From: Erodium maritimum
Lineage: Eukaryota; Streptophyta; Magnoliopsida; Geraniales; Geraniaceae
NCBI GenBank assembly: GCA_963921825.1
Contig: OY997594.1
Location: 4,159,001 to 4,223,000, forward strand
Reading direction: 5' to 3'
DNA length: 64,000 bases
Shown here: piece by piece, positions 47,048 to 58,410 of the stretch
Layout of the letters: every line of letters begins with the position of its first letter
Numbering within the stretch: position 1 is the stretch's first letter
Notes under the pieces: generated by a model
What the model was told of the DNA's origin: nothing
What the model saw: the letters and a program-made list of their open reading frames with translations, nothing else
Database searches by the model: none
Program-made: the position numbers and the translations under genes

Positions 47048-49471
47048 ATGGGTGTCTCAGGCAATAACCATTGCTTGTTCTGCTTTGTTCTGATGCTCTT
47101 CTTGTTTCTATCCTTCAATGCATGTCTTTGCGGTGGATCCAGCTCCATCTCTGCAGGCCAGTCTCTTTCTGGCAACCAGACCATAACCTCCCCGGGCGGG
47201 ACATTTGAGCTGGGTTTCTTCACTCCAGGTAAATCTGGGAACTATTACATTGGCATATGGTACAAGAATCTCCCAAACAAAACTGTGGTTTGGGTGGCTA
47301 ATAGAAAAGAACCCATCACTGATCCATCTGTATCATCTTTGAAGCTGTCCAAGGATGGAAACCTAGTCCTCCTCGGCCGGTCCAATGTTTCAGTATGGTC
47401 AACTAACTCATCTTCTAGTGCTGCAGCAGCTAATGCTAATACTCGTTCTCCTGCTGCAATGCTTCTGAGTAACGGGAACTTTGTGATCAGAGACGGGTTA
47501 GATGAATCGAATGTAATGTGGCAGAGCTTCGATCACCCGACTGATACGTGGCTACCTGGTGGGAGGATTGGGGTCAACAAGCTCACCAATGAAAAACAAG
47601 TCATTGTGCCTTGGAAAAGCTTGGAGAACCCAGCTCCTTCCCTCTTCTCTCTTGTGGTGCAGCAGAACGGAACAAATCATTTCCTGATGTGGAATGAGTC
47701 CAAGGTGTATTGGGACAGTGGGTTTTGGACAGGGAAGATTTTCAGCATGGTTCCTGAATTACAACAGAACTACTTTGTCAGAAACTTCACCTACATCTCG
47801 AACGATAACGAGAGCTATTACACTTACGAAGCTGCTTTTCCTACTTTTCTCACCAGATTTTTTATGGATGTTACTGGTCAGCTCAATCAGCTTGTATGGG
47901 GGAAGAACTACACTCACTGGCAAAACTTCTGGATCAAACCAGGACGACAGTGTGGGGTTTATGGTTTGTGTGGTGCTTTTGGAGTATGCAATCAGCTGAA
48001 TGCAACTCTCTGTACATGTGCACCTGGGTTTGAGCCCAAATCTCCAAAAGATTGGGCCTTGGAAGACCGCTCAGGTGGGTGTGTCCGGGAGGCTTCCCTG
48101 AAATGCAATACCGGCGGGGAAGATGCGTTTTCTGTCATGCCCAATGTGGAGCTGCCTGACGATCCAGAGTCCTTCAAAGCTGATAGCATTGAGGAATGCA
48201 GATCAGCATGCCTGAAGAACTGCTCCTGCACAGCCTTTTCTTACAATAACGATTGCTCGATCTGGAGAGGAAGTTTCCTCAATCTTGAACAGCTTTCCCC
48301 TGATACAGGAAGAGACTTCCATGTTCGAACTTCAGCATCAAGCCAAGTGGTGGCTGAGACAAAGAGCAAGAAGATGACTACTTGGATCATTGTGGGAGCC
48401 ATTGTAGCATCCATTGTGCTCTGTGTCGTTTTCCTCCTCTTTCTTAGAAGGAAATACTCGGCCGCCCCTTTTGAGACCGTGGAAGGCTCGTTAATGGTCT
48501 TCAAGTACCAAGACCTACGAAGTGCAACGAAGAACTTCTCAGAGAAGCTCGGGGAAGGAGGGTTCGGTTCTGTTTACAAGGGGACTCTCCCAGACTCAAC
48601 AGCCATAGCAGTCAAGGCACTGAAGCAGAACCAAGGCCAAGGAGAGAAGCAATTCCGTTCAGAAGTGAGCACCATAGGAACAATACAGCACATCAATCTC
48701 GTTCGTTTGCGCGGTTTCTGTGCAGAAGCTTCAAAAAGGTTCCTAATTTATGATTTCATGCCAAACGGGTCTCTGGAATCGATCTTGGTCGGGAAGAGCA
48801 GTACAGTTCTGGACTGGAAAACCAGGTTCCACATTGCAGTAGGAACAGCCCGGGGACTAGCTTACCTGCACGACAAGTGCAGAGACTGCATCATTCACTG
48901 TGACATTAAGCCTGAGAACATATTGCTCGACGCTGAATACAACCCGAGAGTTGCTGATTTCGGTCTAGCCAAGCTGATAGGGAGAGACTTCAGCCGGGTG
49001 CTGACCACCATAAGAGGCACAAGAGGCTACCTTGCACCGGAGTGGATATTAGGGATTGCTGTGACAGCAAAAGCCGACGTTTTTAGCTTCGGGATGCTGC
49101 TTTTGGAGGTGATTTCAGGACAGAGAAACAGCGAGCGCGTAGATGATGGGAAAGATCAAGATCAGTACTTCCCTTACGCGGCTGCTAAGGCGATGAGCCA
49201 AGGAGAAGAGGCTCTTCCCTTGTTGGATCACAGGTTAGGAGGCAATGCAGACATTGATGAGGTCAGTAGAGCTTGCAGAGTGGCTTGTTGGTGCATACAA
49301 GATGAGGACAAGGACAGGCCAAGTATGGCACAGGTGGTTCAGATTCTGGAGGGCACCTTGGACATTGGGACGCCGCCGATCCCACAGTTCCTCCTTTCGT
49401 TTGCAGATAATGTTCCGGGGAACAACATATTTTTTCAGGAGACTTCTTCGAGTTCGGATTTATTTGTATGA
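47048..49471 (+). CDS. G-type lectin S-receptor-like serine/threonine protein kinase (At2g19130-like)
   Basis: An intronless 807-residue receptor kinase; start chosen at the first ATG, 47048. A signal peptide (about residues 1-31) precedes a B-lectin domain (GNQTITSPGGTFELGFF, YIGIWYKNLPNKTVVWVANR), an S-locus glycoprotein region (MWQSFDHPTDTWLPG, CGVYGLCGAFGVC) and a PAN/apple domain (about residues 345-435, CLKNCSCTAFSYN). The TM is about residues 444-466. The kinase has GEGGFGSVYKG, the catalytic Lys at 523, HCDIKPENILLD (Asp 619), DFGLAKL and APEW. HCD replaces HRD, so it is a non-RD kinase, a class often linked to immune receptors. The ligand is unknown. Confidence 0.96.
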   Translation: MGVSGNNHCLFCFVLMLFLFLSFNACLCGGSSSISAGQSLSGNQTITSPGGTFELGFFTPGKSGNYYIGIWYKNLPNKTVVWVANRKEPITDPSVSSLKLSKDGNLVLLGRSNVSVWSTNSSSSAAAANANTRSPAAMLLSNGNFVIRDGLDESNVMWQSFDHPTDTWLPGGRIGVNKLTNEKQVIVPWKSLENPAPSLFSLVVQQNGTNHFLMWNESKVYWDSGFWTGKIFSMVPELQQNYFVRNFTYISNDNESYYTYEAAFPTFLTRFFMDVTGQLNQLVWGKNYTHWQNFWIKPGRQCGVYGLCGAFGVCNQLNATLCTCAPGFEPKSPKDWALEDRSGGCVREASLKCNTGGEDAFSVMPNVELPDDPESFKADSIEECRSACLKNCSCTAFSYNNDCSIWRGSFLNLEQLSPDTGRDFHVRTSASSQVVAETKSKKMTTWIIVGAIVASIVLCVVFLLFLRRKYSAAPFETVEGSLMVFKYQDLRSATKNFSEKLGEGGFGSVYKGTLPDSTAIAVKALKQNQGQGEKQFRSEVSTIGTIQHINLVRLRGFCAEASKRFLIYDFMPNGSLESILVGKSSTVLDWKTRFHIAVGTARGLAYLHDKCRDCIIHCDIKPENILLDAEYNPRVADFGLAKLIGRDFSRVLTTIRGTRGYLAPEWILGIAVTAKADVFSFGMLLLEVISGQRNSERVDDGKDQDQYFPYAAAKAMSQGEEALPLLDHRLGGNADIDEVSRACRVACWCIQDEDKDRPSMAQVVQILEGTLDIGTPPIPQFLLSFADNVPGNNIFFQETSSSSDLFV

Positions 49472-49863
49472 ATGTGGTTTTTGATTGTTAAAATTAGCAG
49501 GCTACTAGTTATACTTGCTGCATTGTAACATCTTCGTTAAGAATGTTCCTAAGTGCAATTTCCTTTTCCTGGAGTTATGCTCTGCTTCTTCTTGTGCCTT
49601 CATTTATTTTATAAGGAGGGAAATGCATCGAAAAGGTTTTGATCCCGGGAAAAGAACCGCAAACCAGAAAAGTAATCAAGGTTCGGAGATAAGCAAGGAT
49701 TACAGTCAAAACGAGATTTCGTGCTTAACGTGAAAACAGAAACAGGAAAACCGATACATTTTATGAATTGGTCACCGATCATCAAAACGACGTAAACTTG
49801 ATCAAAATTTTGTCTAGTACTAAAAAAGTGTTACCAATAAAAAAAGGTACTATAGGTAATTAA

Positions 49864-50170
49864 GAGCATCCACAGTCATGGGTGAGATGTCGCTGGCGAG
49901 GAGAAAACGCCGGCGAGGAGGAGGCGGGGAGCTGGCGAGGAGCAGGCGGGGAGCTCGCTGGCGAGGAGTGTTGGCTGGGAGCTTAAGACCGGCACTTATC
50001 GCTGGCGGGGAGCAAAAATGTGAGTAAAAGGGGCTGCTATAAGCCAACAAAAGGCTTTACCATTGTAGCTCGCTGGCTAGGAGTGCTGGCTGTAAGCCAA
50101 AAAAAATAGTTTTTTATTCTCCCCACCAGCACCATCTCACCAGCTGCCGATGAGATGGTTGTGGATGCTC
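49864..50170. mobile_element. Harbinger-type MITE with internal GGCGAGGAG iterations
   Basis: A 307-bp element flanked by TAA on both sides (49861-49863 and 50171-50173). Inverted ends are GAGCATCCACAGTCATGG and CATCTCATCGG-type to GGATGCTC. The left half iterates GCTGGCGAGGAG several times. No coding capacity. Confidence 0.85.
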
Positions 50171-50700
50171 TAACCTCAAAATCAGGTGACGCCAATAAGA
50201 CTACGGGCTATTGCAACCTTCAGGGACGTTTCCTTTCATTCAATTCTATATCTTTATTTTATTAGAAAGGTTACAAATAACTATTCTTAACTTTATCCAA
50301 TTTTCAGTTTTTACTGAATGTCTCAATTCTCCAGAGCTAAGCTACCTAGGAGAAAAGATTGATTATAAAATCCTAATCACTTTCATGACGAGTCGACGTT
50401 ATGCGTCAAGTACGAATTTAGGAACAACTGATAAATTCATTTGATTTTAAGTAACAACGTCAACCCCCATACAAAAATATTGTGACTCATACTTACAAAA
50501 TCGTTAAAAAAGTCAAATTCTCGTGATTCTTCTTGTATTTACAATAGATGTGATAACATATCGTAGATAAATGTGTTATTTAGATTGTGGACAGTTTATT
50601 AACGCTAGTCGAAAAACTTTAAATGTTCGTTCAATATCATTCCTCACCCTCTTTTGGAGTTTTGAAAAAACACATTTGCTTTGGCAGGTATGGACATGGT
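50171..50700. other. Intergenic, nothing recognised
   Basis: AT-rich with short frames only. It joins the Harbinger transposase relic on its right. Confidence 0.4.
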
Positions 50701-50734
50701 ATTGCTTTTAGAAATGTAATCCAAGGAGGATAAA

Positions 50735-51375
50735 TACAATTAATCAAATACTAAGGGGTTGTGTAATCGTGGTCGTTTAGCGTAAAATGGATCGATGAGC
50801 AAAGTCTCGAACCGCCTGCGCAGACAATATTGACTTATTCAGCACGTTCATGTCGTTGTTCGAGCCTAGGATTCCAAAAAACACGTGTCGTATCCACAAG
50901 TCCTAAGATGCAACGACTTCCAGCATGATTGTGGGGACGTTCTCGTGGTGTCTCCTTCAGAATTATGCAGTCCATGCAACCAGACCGTTCTTCCACTCCG
51001 AATGCATGTAGTCGAGACTCCCAAACACCCTTGGGAAGCCGCATGTTTTGTTGATTTCAAGCAAGCGGGGGACATCTTCCTCGATTGTGCGTCGTAAATA
51101 TGTTCACCCGAAAATCTTGATTATGCCCCAGCACAACCTCCGCAGGGAAATGCCTCTAGAACATCACCACTACCTCGTAGTTGTGTCAGGTCAAGAGGAG
51201 GGCGGGGATAGGAAATCCTCTGCTCGAAATCTATCCCTTATGGCGACTCGACTGTCAAATTCATCCTTAACTCTGCTTTCATGCCACGAAAACACCAATG
51301 TGTTCTCTAAGAAGATTCCCGATCATTATCCACATGAGCATCCACAAACGGGCGATGAATAAGAACCTGTCGTCA
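50735..51375 (-). pseudogene. PIF/Harbinger transposase relic, central-to-3' part
   Basis: Read leftward across shifting frames, about 51110-50840 gives the conserved Harbinger nuclease order: YLRRTIEEDVPRLLEIN, CGFPRVFGSLDYMHSEW, a PTIMLEVVAS-like piece, DLWIRHVFFG, then GSNNDMNVL. This is the DDE nuclease core (pattern GFPGMLGS-DCMHWEWKN, LEAVAS-D-WIWHAFFG-PGSNNDINVL). Several frameshifts and stops have destroyed it, and the C-terminal third is not seen. The segment 51375-51110 reads as degraded upstream sequence. It is probably the same element as 53334-53650, split by the retroposon at 51803. Confidence 0.7.
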
Positions 51376-51802
51376 CCATCACTATCTCTACTCCAAAACT
51401 TTAGATGAGTTCTGAGATGGGAGAAAAATGACATATTATAACATTAACTATTTAATTATTTAATATTATTCGTATTTCCTAATCAAAATAATATTCGAAT
51501 TTAAACATAGATTTGTTATCCTCTATCTTTTAAAAAGGTTCAAACCTAAAACTAAAACATGGTTTTTTTGCAGATGTACTATTAGCTAACCAAAGATTCA
51601 ATACTGCTCCTCAAGTATAGTTTTGTGATATACACAGGTTAAAGTATGTATAGTGAAAGACTCATATATATATATATATATACACACGGATCTGTGGTGA
51701 GTGTGCATGAGTTATTATTTGTGTCCTATAAATTAAACTATGTTACAGTGAGACTTATGTATGAGAATCATGAGTTTTAAGGATATTAAGTGGATAATTA
51801 AT
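51376..51802. other. AT-rich spacer with a TA microsatellite
   Basis: It contains a (TA)n run at about 51666-51682 and, at 51788-51802, the left copy of the 15-bp target duplication of the adjacent retroposon. No gene. Confidence 0.6.
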
Positions 51803-53231
51803 ATAACTAAGTCTCTTAACCTGTTCAGTACGATCTCTCATCTATCCTAGCCACCAGGGTCCCCTTTACCCTAGCCACCAGGGTTCTGCCGCTGTCGTCG
51901 TCCTCCACCACTCCACCATCATGTCGACGTCCCTGTCAGCCCACAACCTCTCGGTCGACGCCACCCCAACCAGTAAGCATACGCTCTTCTCCTCGCAATC
52001 ATGGTCCTTCCACCGTCACGTCGACATGGTAGCCCGAGTCCTAGAGGACCATGGGCGTCCGAGTTCTCCTCTAGGACTCGCCCCATCGTGCACGGCCAGC
52101 CCAGGCCTTTGATGGTCATGGCCACCCAGGATGGGTGGCCCATGCATGGAGCAGACTGGGATCCAATGGGGTCGTATCCGCTCTGGATTGAAGCGCCGCA
52201 GATGGAACCGGACCGATCCGTTGAACTCAATCATTGGAACCACCGTCCCCGACTGGACTGGTACCGGAGATTGCCTTGCGAGGGAATTTACTGCCGGGAT
52301 CGGGCCTCCGGTCTCCCACCGCCGCGCCTTGAAGCATCTCCGTACCCGTGGGAACAGGGGCCTCGTCTACCATGGTCGCCGTCCTACCAGATAGGGCAAG
52401 CACGCCCCACACTGCCAACCTACTTTGGGGAGATCATAAACCCTAGGGTGCATGTAAACCCTAGGGTACTCCAAAACCCTAGTATGTATGCAAACCGTAC
52501 GGTTACTCTAACCCTAGGGGATATGCTCTCAAGGAGAATCGTGATAGCCCTGCTAGGGGCCGGGGTCCAAACCCAGTGGTGGCTAAACGGCTTGGGGTGG
52601 TGTCAGTACGACCTAAGCCACAGCTGAAGCTCGGCCAGAGGAAAAAATCACCTGACCCTAGGTTGGGAGATCTGAAAGACTGTCCCTTGGCCCGTCGGGG
52701 GATCCTGAGATTCACTACGGCCATTGGACCCAGAACCAGGATGATCAAGACGGGACATAAGCCAACGGCCCCGGAGGCCCCACAGAAATCCTTGCTGCTG
52801 CCAGACAACACCGGGCAGGAACAGGAAAAGGAAATCAGCCCGGGGGGCTATAACCCCCCGGGGATGAATGAATCCCCAGGGCGGGAGTGGGAAGGACCGT
52901 CGGGGGCCTATACCCACATACCCGGGACAACTGCAGCTGGGAGGTCTCGAGGAATCCGCAGTAAAGGCTCTGTTTCATTCTGCTTTCATCGGTTTAGGTC
53001 GAATAATATTTTGGATAGTTAGCTTCTGTTTCGTTATTTACTTTCAGTTCGAAACGTTGGATCGAGGAACTCTTGTCTCCGAATCTGCGACAACAAGCAG
53101 ACTATATGTATGGAACCATGTGCGCCCGATGGGCTACGGCCGATTGGGACAAAAGCTGGTATCCGGGACTGTTAGGTCCCTCCATGTAAGCACGATTTAA
53201 TCGTAATACCACTCCTTTCCCGTTTCGAAAA
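51803..53231 (+). mobile_element. Poly(A) retroposon, 1.43 kb, with 15-bp target duplication
   Basis: Bracketed by identical AAGTGGATAATTAAT copies (51788-51802 and 53232-53246). The plus-strand element starts ATAACTAAGTCTC, has a GC-rich body with overlapping frames (longest 52001-52627, 208 codons, no recognised domain) and ends in a short A tail (TTTCGAAAA). It contains a CTAGCCACCAGGGT direct repeat (51847 and 51874) and four imperfect units around AACCCTAGGG (52440-52525). No reverse transcriptase. The long duplication and A tail imply LINE-type retroposition. Confidence 0.75.
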
Positions 53232-53333
53232 AAGTGGATAATTAATTGATCTTTTGCTGAATTTATTAAATTCTGATTTAAAATAGTAAATACTAAATAC
53301 TAAATTAAATTGAATTAAAATTGATAAAATTAA

Positions 53334-53650
53334 TTAATAAAACTATCTTGTTAGGTTGTGGGCTTCGACATGATCTCTGTCAATCTGTCGCCAGGAAGGT
53401 TCACCACGTTCGAGCTTGCGTTGATCTTTAGCATTGCTCTCTTTAGCATTCTGTCAGTCCTTTGTCGGATTCGTTGCTCCATTGCACGAAGGTTGGCTTC
53501 TACCTCCTCCCTCAATTGAACCTCCTCGTCAGACATTTTTGATCGAAATATATATGAGAAATTTGGGATTTTTAGAGGGAAAGTAGAGAGAAATTGGAGA
53601 GAAATATTGGTGGTTCGATGAATGGGGTAAAAGGTATTTATAAGTGAAAA
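53334..53650 (-). pseudogene. PIF/Harbinger transposase relic, promoter and N-terminal part
   Basis: A TATAAATACC box (53634-53643, leftward) and an AT-rich leader precede an ATG at 53536 opening 61 codons: MSDEEVQLREEVEANLRAME, then a basic RIRQRTDRMLKRAML coiled-coil-like stretch. After a frame change near 53400 the sequence gives RQIDRDHVEAHNL, which matches the start of the Harbinger nuclease domain (usual form R-IDRDRE-AHERL--DYF). Coding sequence is lost after about 53345. Its continuation is probably the relic at 50735-51375. Confidence 0.6.
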
Positions 53651-53793
53651 AAAAGATTTTTTTTGTACTTATTTCAGTTTTAAAAAAGAGCCGTTAAAGT
53701 CGGACCGTTGCCAACGGTCTAAATTTCCCCCCTCAACCTTGCCACGTGTCAGCTTGTGGTTGGTTCGTCCTGACTTGCGATTCGCAATTCAAT

Positions 53794-53811
53794 GACTCAC
53801 AATTGTGAGTC
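53794..53811. repeat. 18-bp perfect palindrome
   Basis: GACTCACAATTGTGAGTC, followed at about 53840 by a second palindrome GAGTCATGACTC. Both contain the TGACTCA/TGAGTCA-like core. They lie upstream of the Harbinger promoter remnant and may be subterminal transposase-binding repeats. Confidence 0.8.
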
Positions 53812-54047
53812 GTAGTTCGACGTGCAAATTGCGAGTCATGACTCACTCATGCTACAACATACAAATCACGATTCCCGATTCGTGATTCGGGTTGTGGTTC
53901 TGTTGTTCTGTGTGCTAGCAATCCTAGTCATCATCGAAAATCTTAAATAATGATACAAATAAATCAATGCATGACATTCACGTCATAAATCAAACCAACT
54001 TCACTCTAATACCATCTAATTTGTAAAAGTTATAATCTGATTAATAA

Positions 54048-55125
54048 TTATTTTTTTATCAGCAAAACAAACTTAAATAAAACCTCTTTTGAGAGGGAAG
54101 AGGAGTACACAGATGGAACCAGTTACAGACACCAAGATAGGGACGAACCTAAACCACAAACAACCAAGATGGGTATGCAAACCCTGAAGAAGCCCAACAA
54201 CAGAAAATACTAGCCAAATAAACACCCTAGATTAGACCACCAAAAAAACCACAGAAGATATGAGATCAATATCTAAATGTCGGCGATCAGGACTACCACG
54301 GCTAAGACTAACCCGATTTACCTGACCCACCCCAACTGATTTCTTCAGAAAAGGTTAACAATACCCAAAGACATCGTTGACGGTCAACCCCTTAACCGGC
54401 GAGCTCGACCATCCATGATCGAGAAGAAGTGAAGCAATCAGAAAGGGGAGCAAGAACGGGAGGGAGAAGACTAACCCAACCAGAGTAGGGAGAAGAGCAT
54501 ACCTTAAGTGCAGACCATCCTTCATTGCCCCAAATCCTAAAGTCGTGCCCAGTCCTCCCCACTACTCCGGTCAACCCTGAGAAACAGTCTAAGGAGGACG
54601 GTATTTTTACCGAGCGCCATCCAGGCTTGTAGGGATGTCAGATCTGACCTCCCAGAACACAAACAGGCAGGAGTGAGACTGTGGCGCGTCCAGAGAGGAG
54701 AAGAATGTCCTGATAGTGACAGCGGAGCACAGAAGCCTCAAATCTGACCCAAAATGGACCAAATATGGAGGAGAAGATCGACGAAGAAGCGACCGACCAA
54801 ACGAACAGGGACGAAACCTTAAATCCGCAAAGATCCATGCCATAGAGGTCGGAGAAGAACGTCTCACACCGGATCTGAGAGGGCTCTGCTGTCGGAGATG
54901 GATGCTCTTGACCGAGCTTCACCGACGAGGAAACGGGTGAAGGGAAAGCCATAGGACCACCACCACGGTAACTCGGCAGCCGGTCAACGGCCTCCAGAGG
55001 AGAGAAGATCGCCGACGGAACTGACAAGATCGGACGGCGGCCAAACAAATGGCAAGGCTTTAGGGTTTCTTTCTAGAGAGATGACAGATACTCTCTCTCT
55101 CTAGAAAGGCTTGAAGATTAAGTAC
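54048..55125 (-). mobile_element. Poly(A) retroposon, 1.08 kb, with 13-bp target duplication
   Basis: Bracketed by identical ATCTGATTAATAA (54035-54047 and 55126-55138). Read leftward, it starts with CT-rich sequence and a GC-rich leader, holds proline/serine-rich frames without a recognised domain (longest 54638-55048), and ends in a hairpin CTCTTCC-TCAAAAGAG, then TTTGTTTTGCTGATAAAAAAA. The same 3' end (a CTTTTC-AAAAGG hairpin, then TTTGTCTTCGCCGATAAAAAAA) is found at about 62965-63018, so these form a family. No reverse transcriptase. Confidence 0.8.
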
Positions 55126-55138
55126 ATCTGATTAATAA

Positions 55139-55830
55139 AATTAACGTTTTTATAATCGGAAAATCCAATCTAACGTATCTGATTCGTTTAATAAATTTAC
55201 ATCCCGACCCAAAGTTTCCCTCTTATAAAATTATATACTCTTTATCCATGTTTATTTGTTACTCTCTGTACAATAATAGGCTCTTGTCTTTGTTCAATAA
55301 AATATTGTTTTATCGTAAAAAATTTCAGATTTTAAATTCGAAATGTAGTGCACATGTGTGGCGCAGGTAAAATGTGTGCAGATATCTCGAGTTTGGTTGA
55401 AAATTCCACAGAAGAAGTTGACCTGACCAAATGGAGCTGAAATTGGTAGGTGAAGGACGTGCAAGTGCCATATATATGAATTATTGAACACTACACTAAG
55501 CTATGATGTCTCTTCTTTTATTTCATGGTCTCTGTTAAGCCACAGATATATATTCTGTCCTTGCCCTCATAACCAAGTTTGAATGCTTAGCGACGAATTG
55601 GAACTCCTCGGGTCCAATTTTGAATAGGACTCACACCAACCCCATTATTTATTTATCTAATTATTTTGAAGTTTGGAACTTCACATAAGGTACACAATCC
55701 AGTGGTGTAAACTAGAGACATTATCTATTGAAAACTATTTTTTAAAGTACAAATTTGTACGAGTCATTAGATCAAATGGATCCAACATGAATTTCTTTCT
55801 TAATTAGGGTTTGTCGCACAACCTCATTCC
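55139..55830. other. Intergenic, nothing recognised
   Basis: AT-rich, with no convincing frame. 55831-55845 is the left target duplication of the next element. Confidence 0.5.
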
Positions 55831-55845
55831 TCCTCTGCTTTCTAA

Positions 55846-56087
55846 ATTTTTTTATCAGCAAAGACATTATGAAACATGCTCTATGAAGCGTAGAGCAGGG
55901 GTGAAGCACAGTGAAAAAGCATTTCTCTCTAATCGGAATCTCAAGAAAACCTCAACACACTGAGGCAGATGAACAGATCTCACACAGGGGAGAAACCTGA
56001 AAGACGAGCGCTGACGTGAAAACGCAGTCTCAAAACAGCCCCAACAAGGAGAACAACCAGTGAAGACGAGCGAAAAAACCAACAACA
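55846..56087 (-). mobile_element. Short poly(A) retroposon, 242 bp, with 15-bp target duplication
   Basis: Bracketed by identical TCCTCTGCTTTCTAA (55831-55845 and 56088-56102). Read leftward it ends TCTTTGCTGATAAAAAAA, the same 3' end as the 1.08-kb element at 54048-55125. No tRNA-like A or B box is visible at its start, so it is better explained as a 5'-truncated copy of the same family than as a tRNA-derived SINE. Confidence 0.85.
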
Positions 56088-56439
56088 TCCTCTGCTTTCT
56101 AATGGTGTGGCCTACCACCACCAATCAAAAATCACTCTCTACCTACCACCACCCCTCCCCCATGAGTTGTTTTTGGTTATTCATGCATCGACTAACGGCT
56201 GAGGCTGGAGACTCCTTAAGAGATGCCTCCTACGCCTTCAGTGGGGTTCATAAAACCAATCCAGTCTCAGAAAAAACCATTCAGATCTTTTCCGACCCCT
56301 TTCTTCCCACTATTCTAACGTCGCCCCAATCATCTCTACTCTCGAGCAGGCGTCATCTCGCCCCGAACCTCCCACGGGACCAACTCCGCCAGTATCCCTC
56401 CCCCGATAGAGAGTCTCTGAGCCATTCAAGAAGGATTTG

Positions 56440-57760
56440 ATGCACTTTTCATAGATGCAAAGGTGGATCGGGTGGTTGTGGTCCCAAAGGATCCGATGTA
56501 TAAGCGGCGCGAGGCCCAAACGGTGTTTGGCTTGGCCGGTCGAATCTTCACCTCTCGAAATCATATTTAGCCGATAATGGAAGACCTCATGATGAAGGTC
56601 TGGGGTTATGAGGGCCTCGTTGTCAAAGACATGGGTTGGGGATCTCAATTTTTTTCTTCACATCGCAAGCGGGGAAGGATCGGGTCTGTCGTGGCGAGAC
56701 ATGGTCTTTCAACAACGCACCTCAAATATTGGAGAACATCCTCACGCACGTTAACCTGACGACCCTCCCACTCTCTAATGCAGATGTGGGTGAGGGTGTT
56801 TGAACTCCCTCCAGATGGCTTCACCGCAACCAAACGATTCTTGGTGGAGAGTCCCTTGGTGGCTTTGTGGACGTCCAAGATGATGATTTAGGTATATCTT
56901 AGAAAGACACTCTCTAGGTACGGTTCTGGAAGGACTTGGCCAGCCCGTTCCGCCAAAAAATCTACTTACATCTCTTAGGGCACATGGTCACGATTCGGGC
57001 CCGTTTGCAATATGAACGTCTCCCATGTTTGTACTTTACATGCGACTGCATAGGGAATATTGACGTAGAATACCCCAGGGAACAAAGACGGAAAGCTCCT
57101 TGGGATCCATGTTTGATTTATCCTTGATGGTTTCAAAAGCCCCTAACTTGAGTAGGGAAGTTCGGATGAACTGATCAAGCTCTATTCGGCCTTGGGGTAT
57201 CCTATCTGACCTAGAGCAATTGGATTTTCTACGAGTGTTTGGACCGTTGCGCCCTCGACATCAGAACTTGACATAAGATCTACTGCCTAATGAATCAGGA
57301 TGCAATTGCCTCTCCTACTTGACCTACCACCCTAAGGTAGGGCGGTTTGGACACCTAAGAATATGGTAAAACATGATCTCCTGCCTAACCAGAAGGTGTT
57401 CTAGTTCGCATCCAAGGACCTACAGACCTCCTAAGGGAGAATGTGGGGAAACAAGGAAAAACCAAGCCCTCATGCACAACTTCTGTGGTGGTTTCCCAAA
57501 TCCAGAAGAAGATGGCAGTAGACAAATTCCCCTTACCATCAGTATTGGAATTCCCCGAGAGGCAGGATGCGAGGTCTGCGAAGTAGGCTCTCCAGGGTCA
57601 ATGATACCCTCGAGGTCCCACGGGGTGATGTAGAGGAGGCACATCCCGTCTCAATGAGATTTGACAGAACTCGATCCCAAACCTCCTCTTTTTCCTTGGG
57701 TACCTTTTTAGCTACTTGGCACCATCCTCACCTCCCCAAGGGTCTCCACTGAAGGACCCA
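56440..57760 (+). pseudogene. DUF4283 / zf-CCHC_4 ORF1 relic of a non-LTR element
   Basis: Across broken frames the plus strand gives the order of plant LINE ORF1: LAGRIFTSRNHI, a KVWGYEGLVVKDMGWGSQFFSS strand-helix, GLSTTHLKYW, LGGFVDVQDDD, then RARLQYERLPCLYFTCDCIGN, a decayed zinc knuckle. The downstream Pro-rich frames to 57760 fit the ORF1 tail. No reverse transcriptase follows. It is the fourth DUF4283 relic in the window, all on the plus strand. Confidence 0.65.
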
Positions 57761-58410
57761 CATGTTTGTTAGGCAAAATAGGTACACCCCAGTCGAGCCA
57801 GAAAAAAAGTGAAAGACGTCATAGATACGCACCTCCTTAAGGATAACGATACGCCCCCTAAGTTATCACCTTGATTACCTGGACAATTTAGTTATATGGT
57901 AAGTGTTTCAGGCCTATCTGGAACTATATCTCACCCTTCATTTCTATTTTCCATTATGTTGCCACTTACTTATATTTAATAAAAAAATCCACGCTTAAGC
58001 TAAAATAACCAATCCAGTCCGAGTCCCCCTTAGGATATTGTTAGTGGATTTGGGATCCGGAGCCTACCCACCATGACCCGGGATCGACGTTGCTTGGCCG
58101 TCCAGGGAGGAACAAGGAAGCAGCTCGTTTTTTCTGTTTTAGTTTGGTTTTTAATATTATGTAGTTTGGATTATTGGACCTTTTTTATTGTTGGTTTTTC
58201 CCTAGTTTTTGGAACGGTCGGACGTGGTCACAATTTATTTTTGTCGTCTATAATGTTAAAGCAGACTATTTCTATGGGTCCACGAGCACTGGGTACCCTA
58301 AGGAGGACTCAGACTATATTCTGGAGCTCAGGACCTCGGCCCTCTTGTAACCGATATTGACAGTAATGCATCTTGATCTCGTTATTGTTTCATAAAAAAA
58401 GTATACTTAT
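57761..58410 (+). mobile_element. Probable 3' end of the same non-LTR element
   Basis: A T-rich segment with TTTTTATTG and TTTTTGGAACGG blocks ends near 58394-58400 in ATAAAAAAAG, an A-tail-like end. The ORF2 expected between it and the ORF1 relic is missing. No target duplication was identified. Confidence 0.35.

Noticed and set aside
52001-52627. 208-codon plus-strand frame as a host gene
   Set aside because: It sits inside a target-duplication-bracketed retroposon, overlaps other frames of similar length and shows no recognisable domain.
55846-56087. tRNA-derived SINE
   Set aside because: No A or B box is visible. Its 3' end matches the longer poly(A) retroposons, so 5' truncation explains it better.
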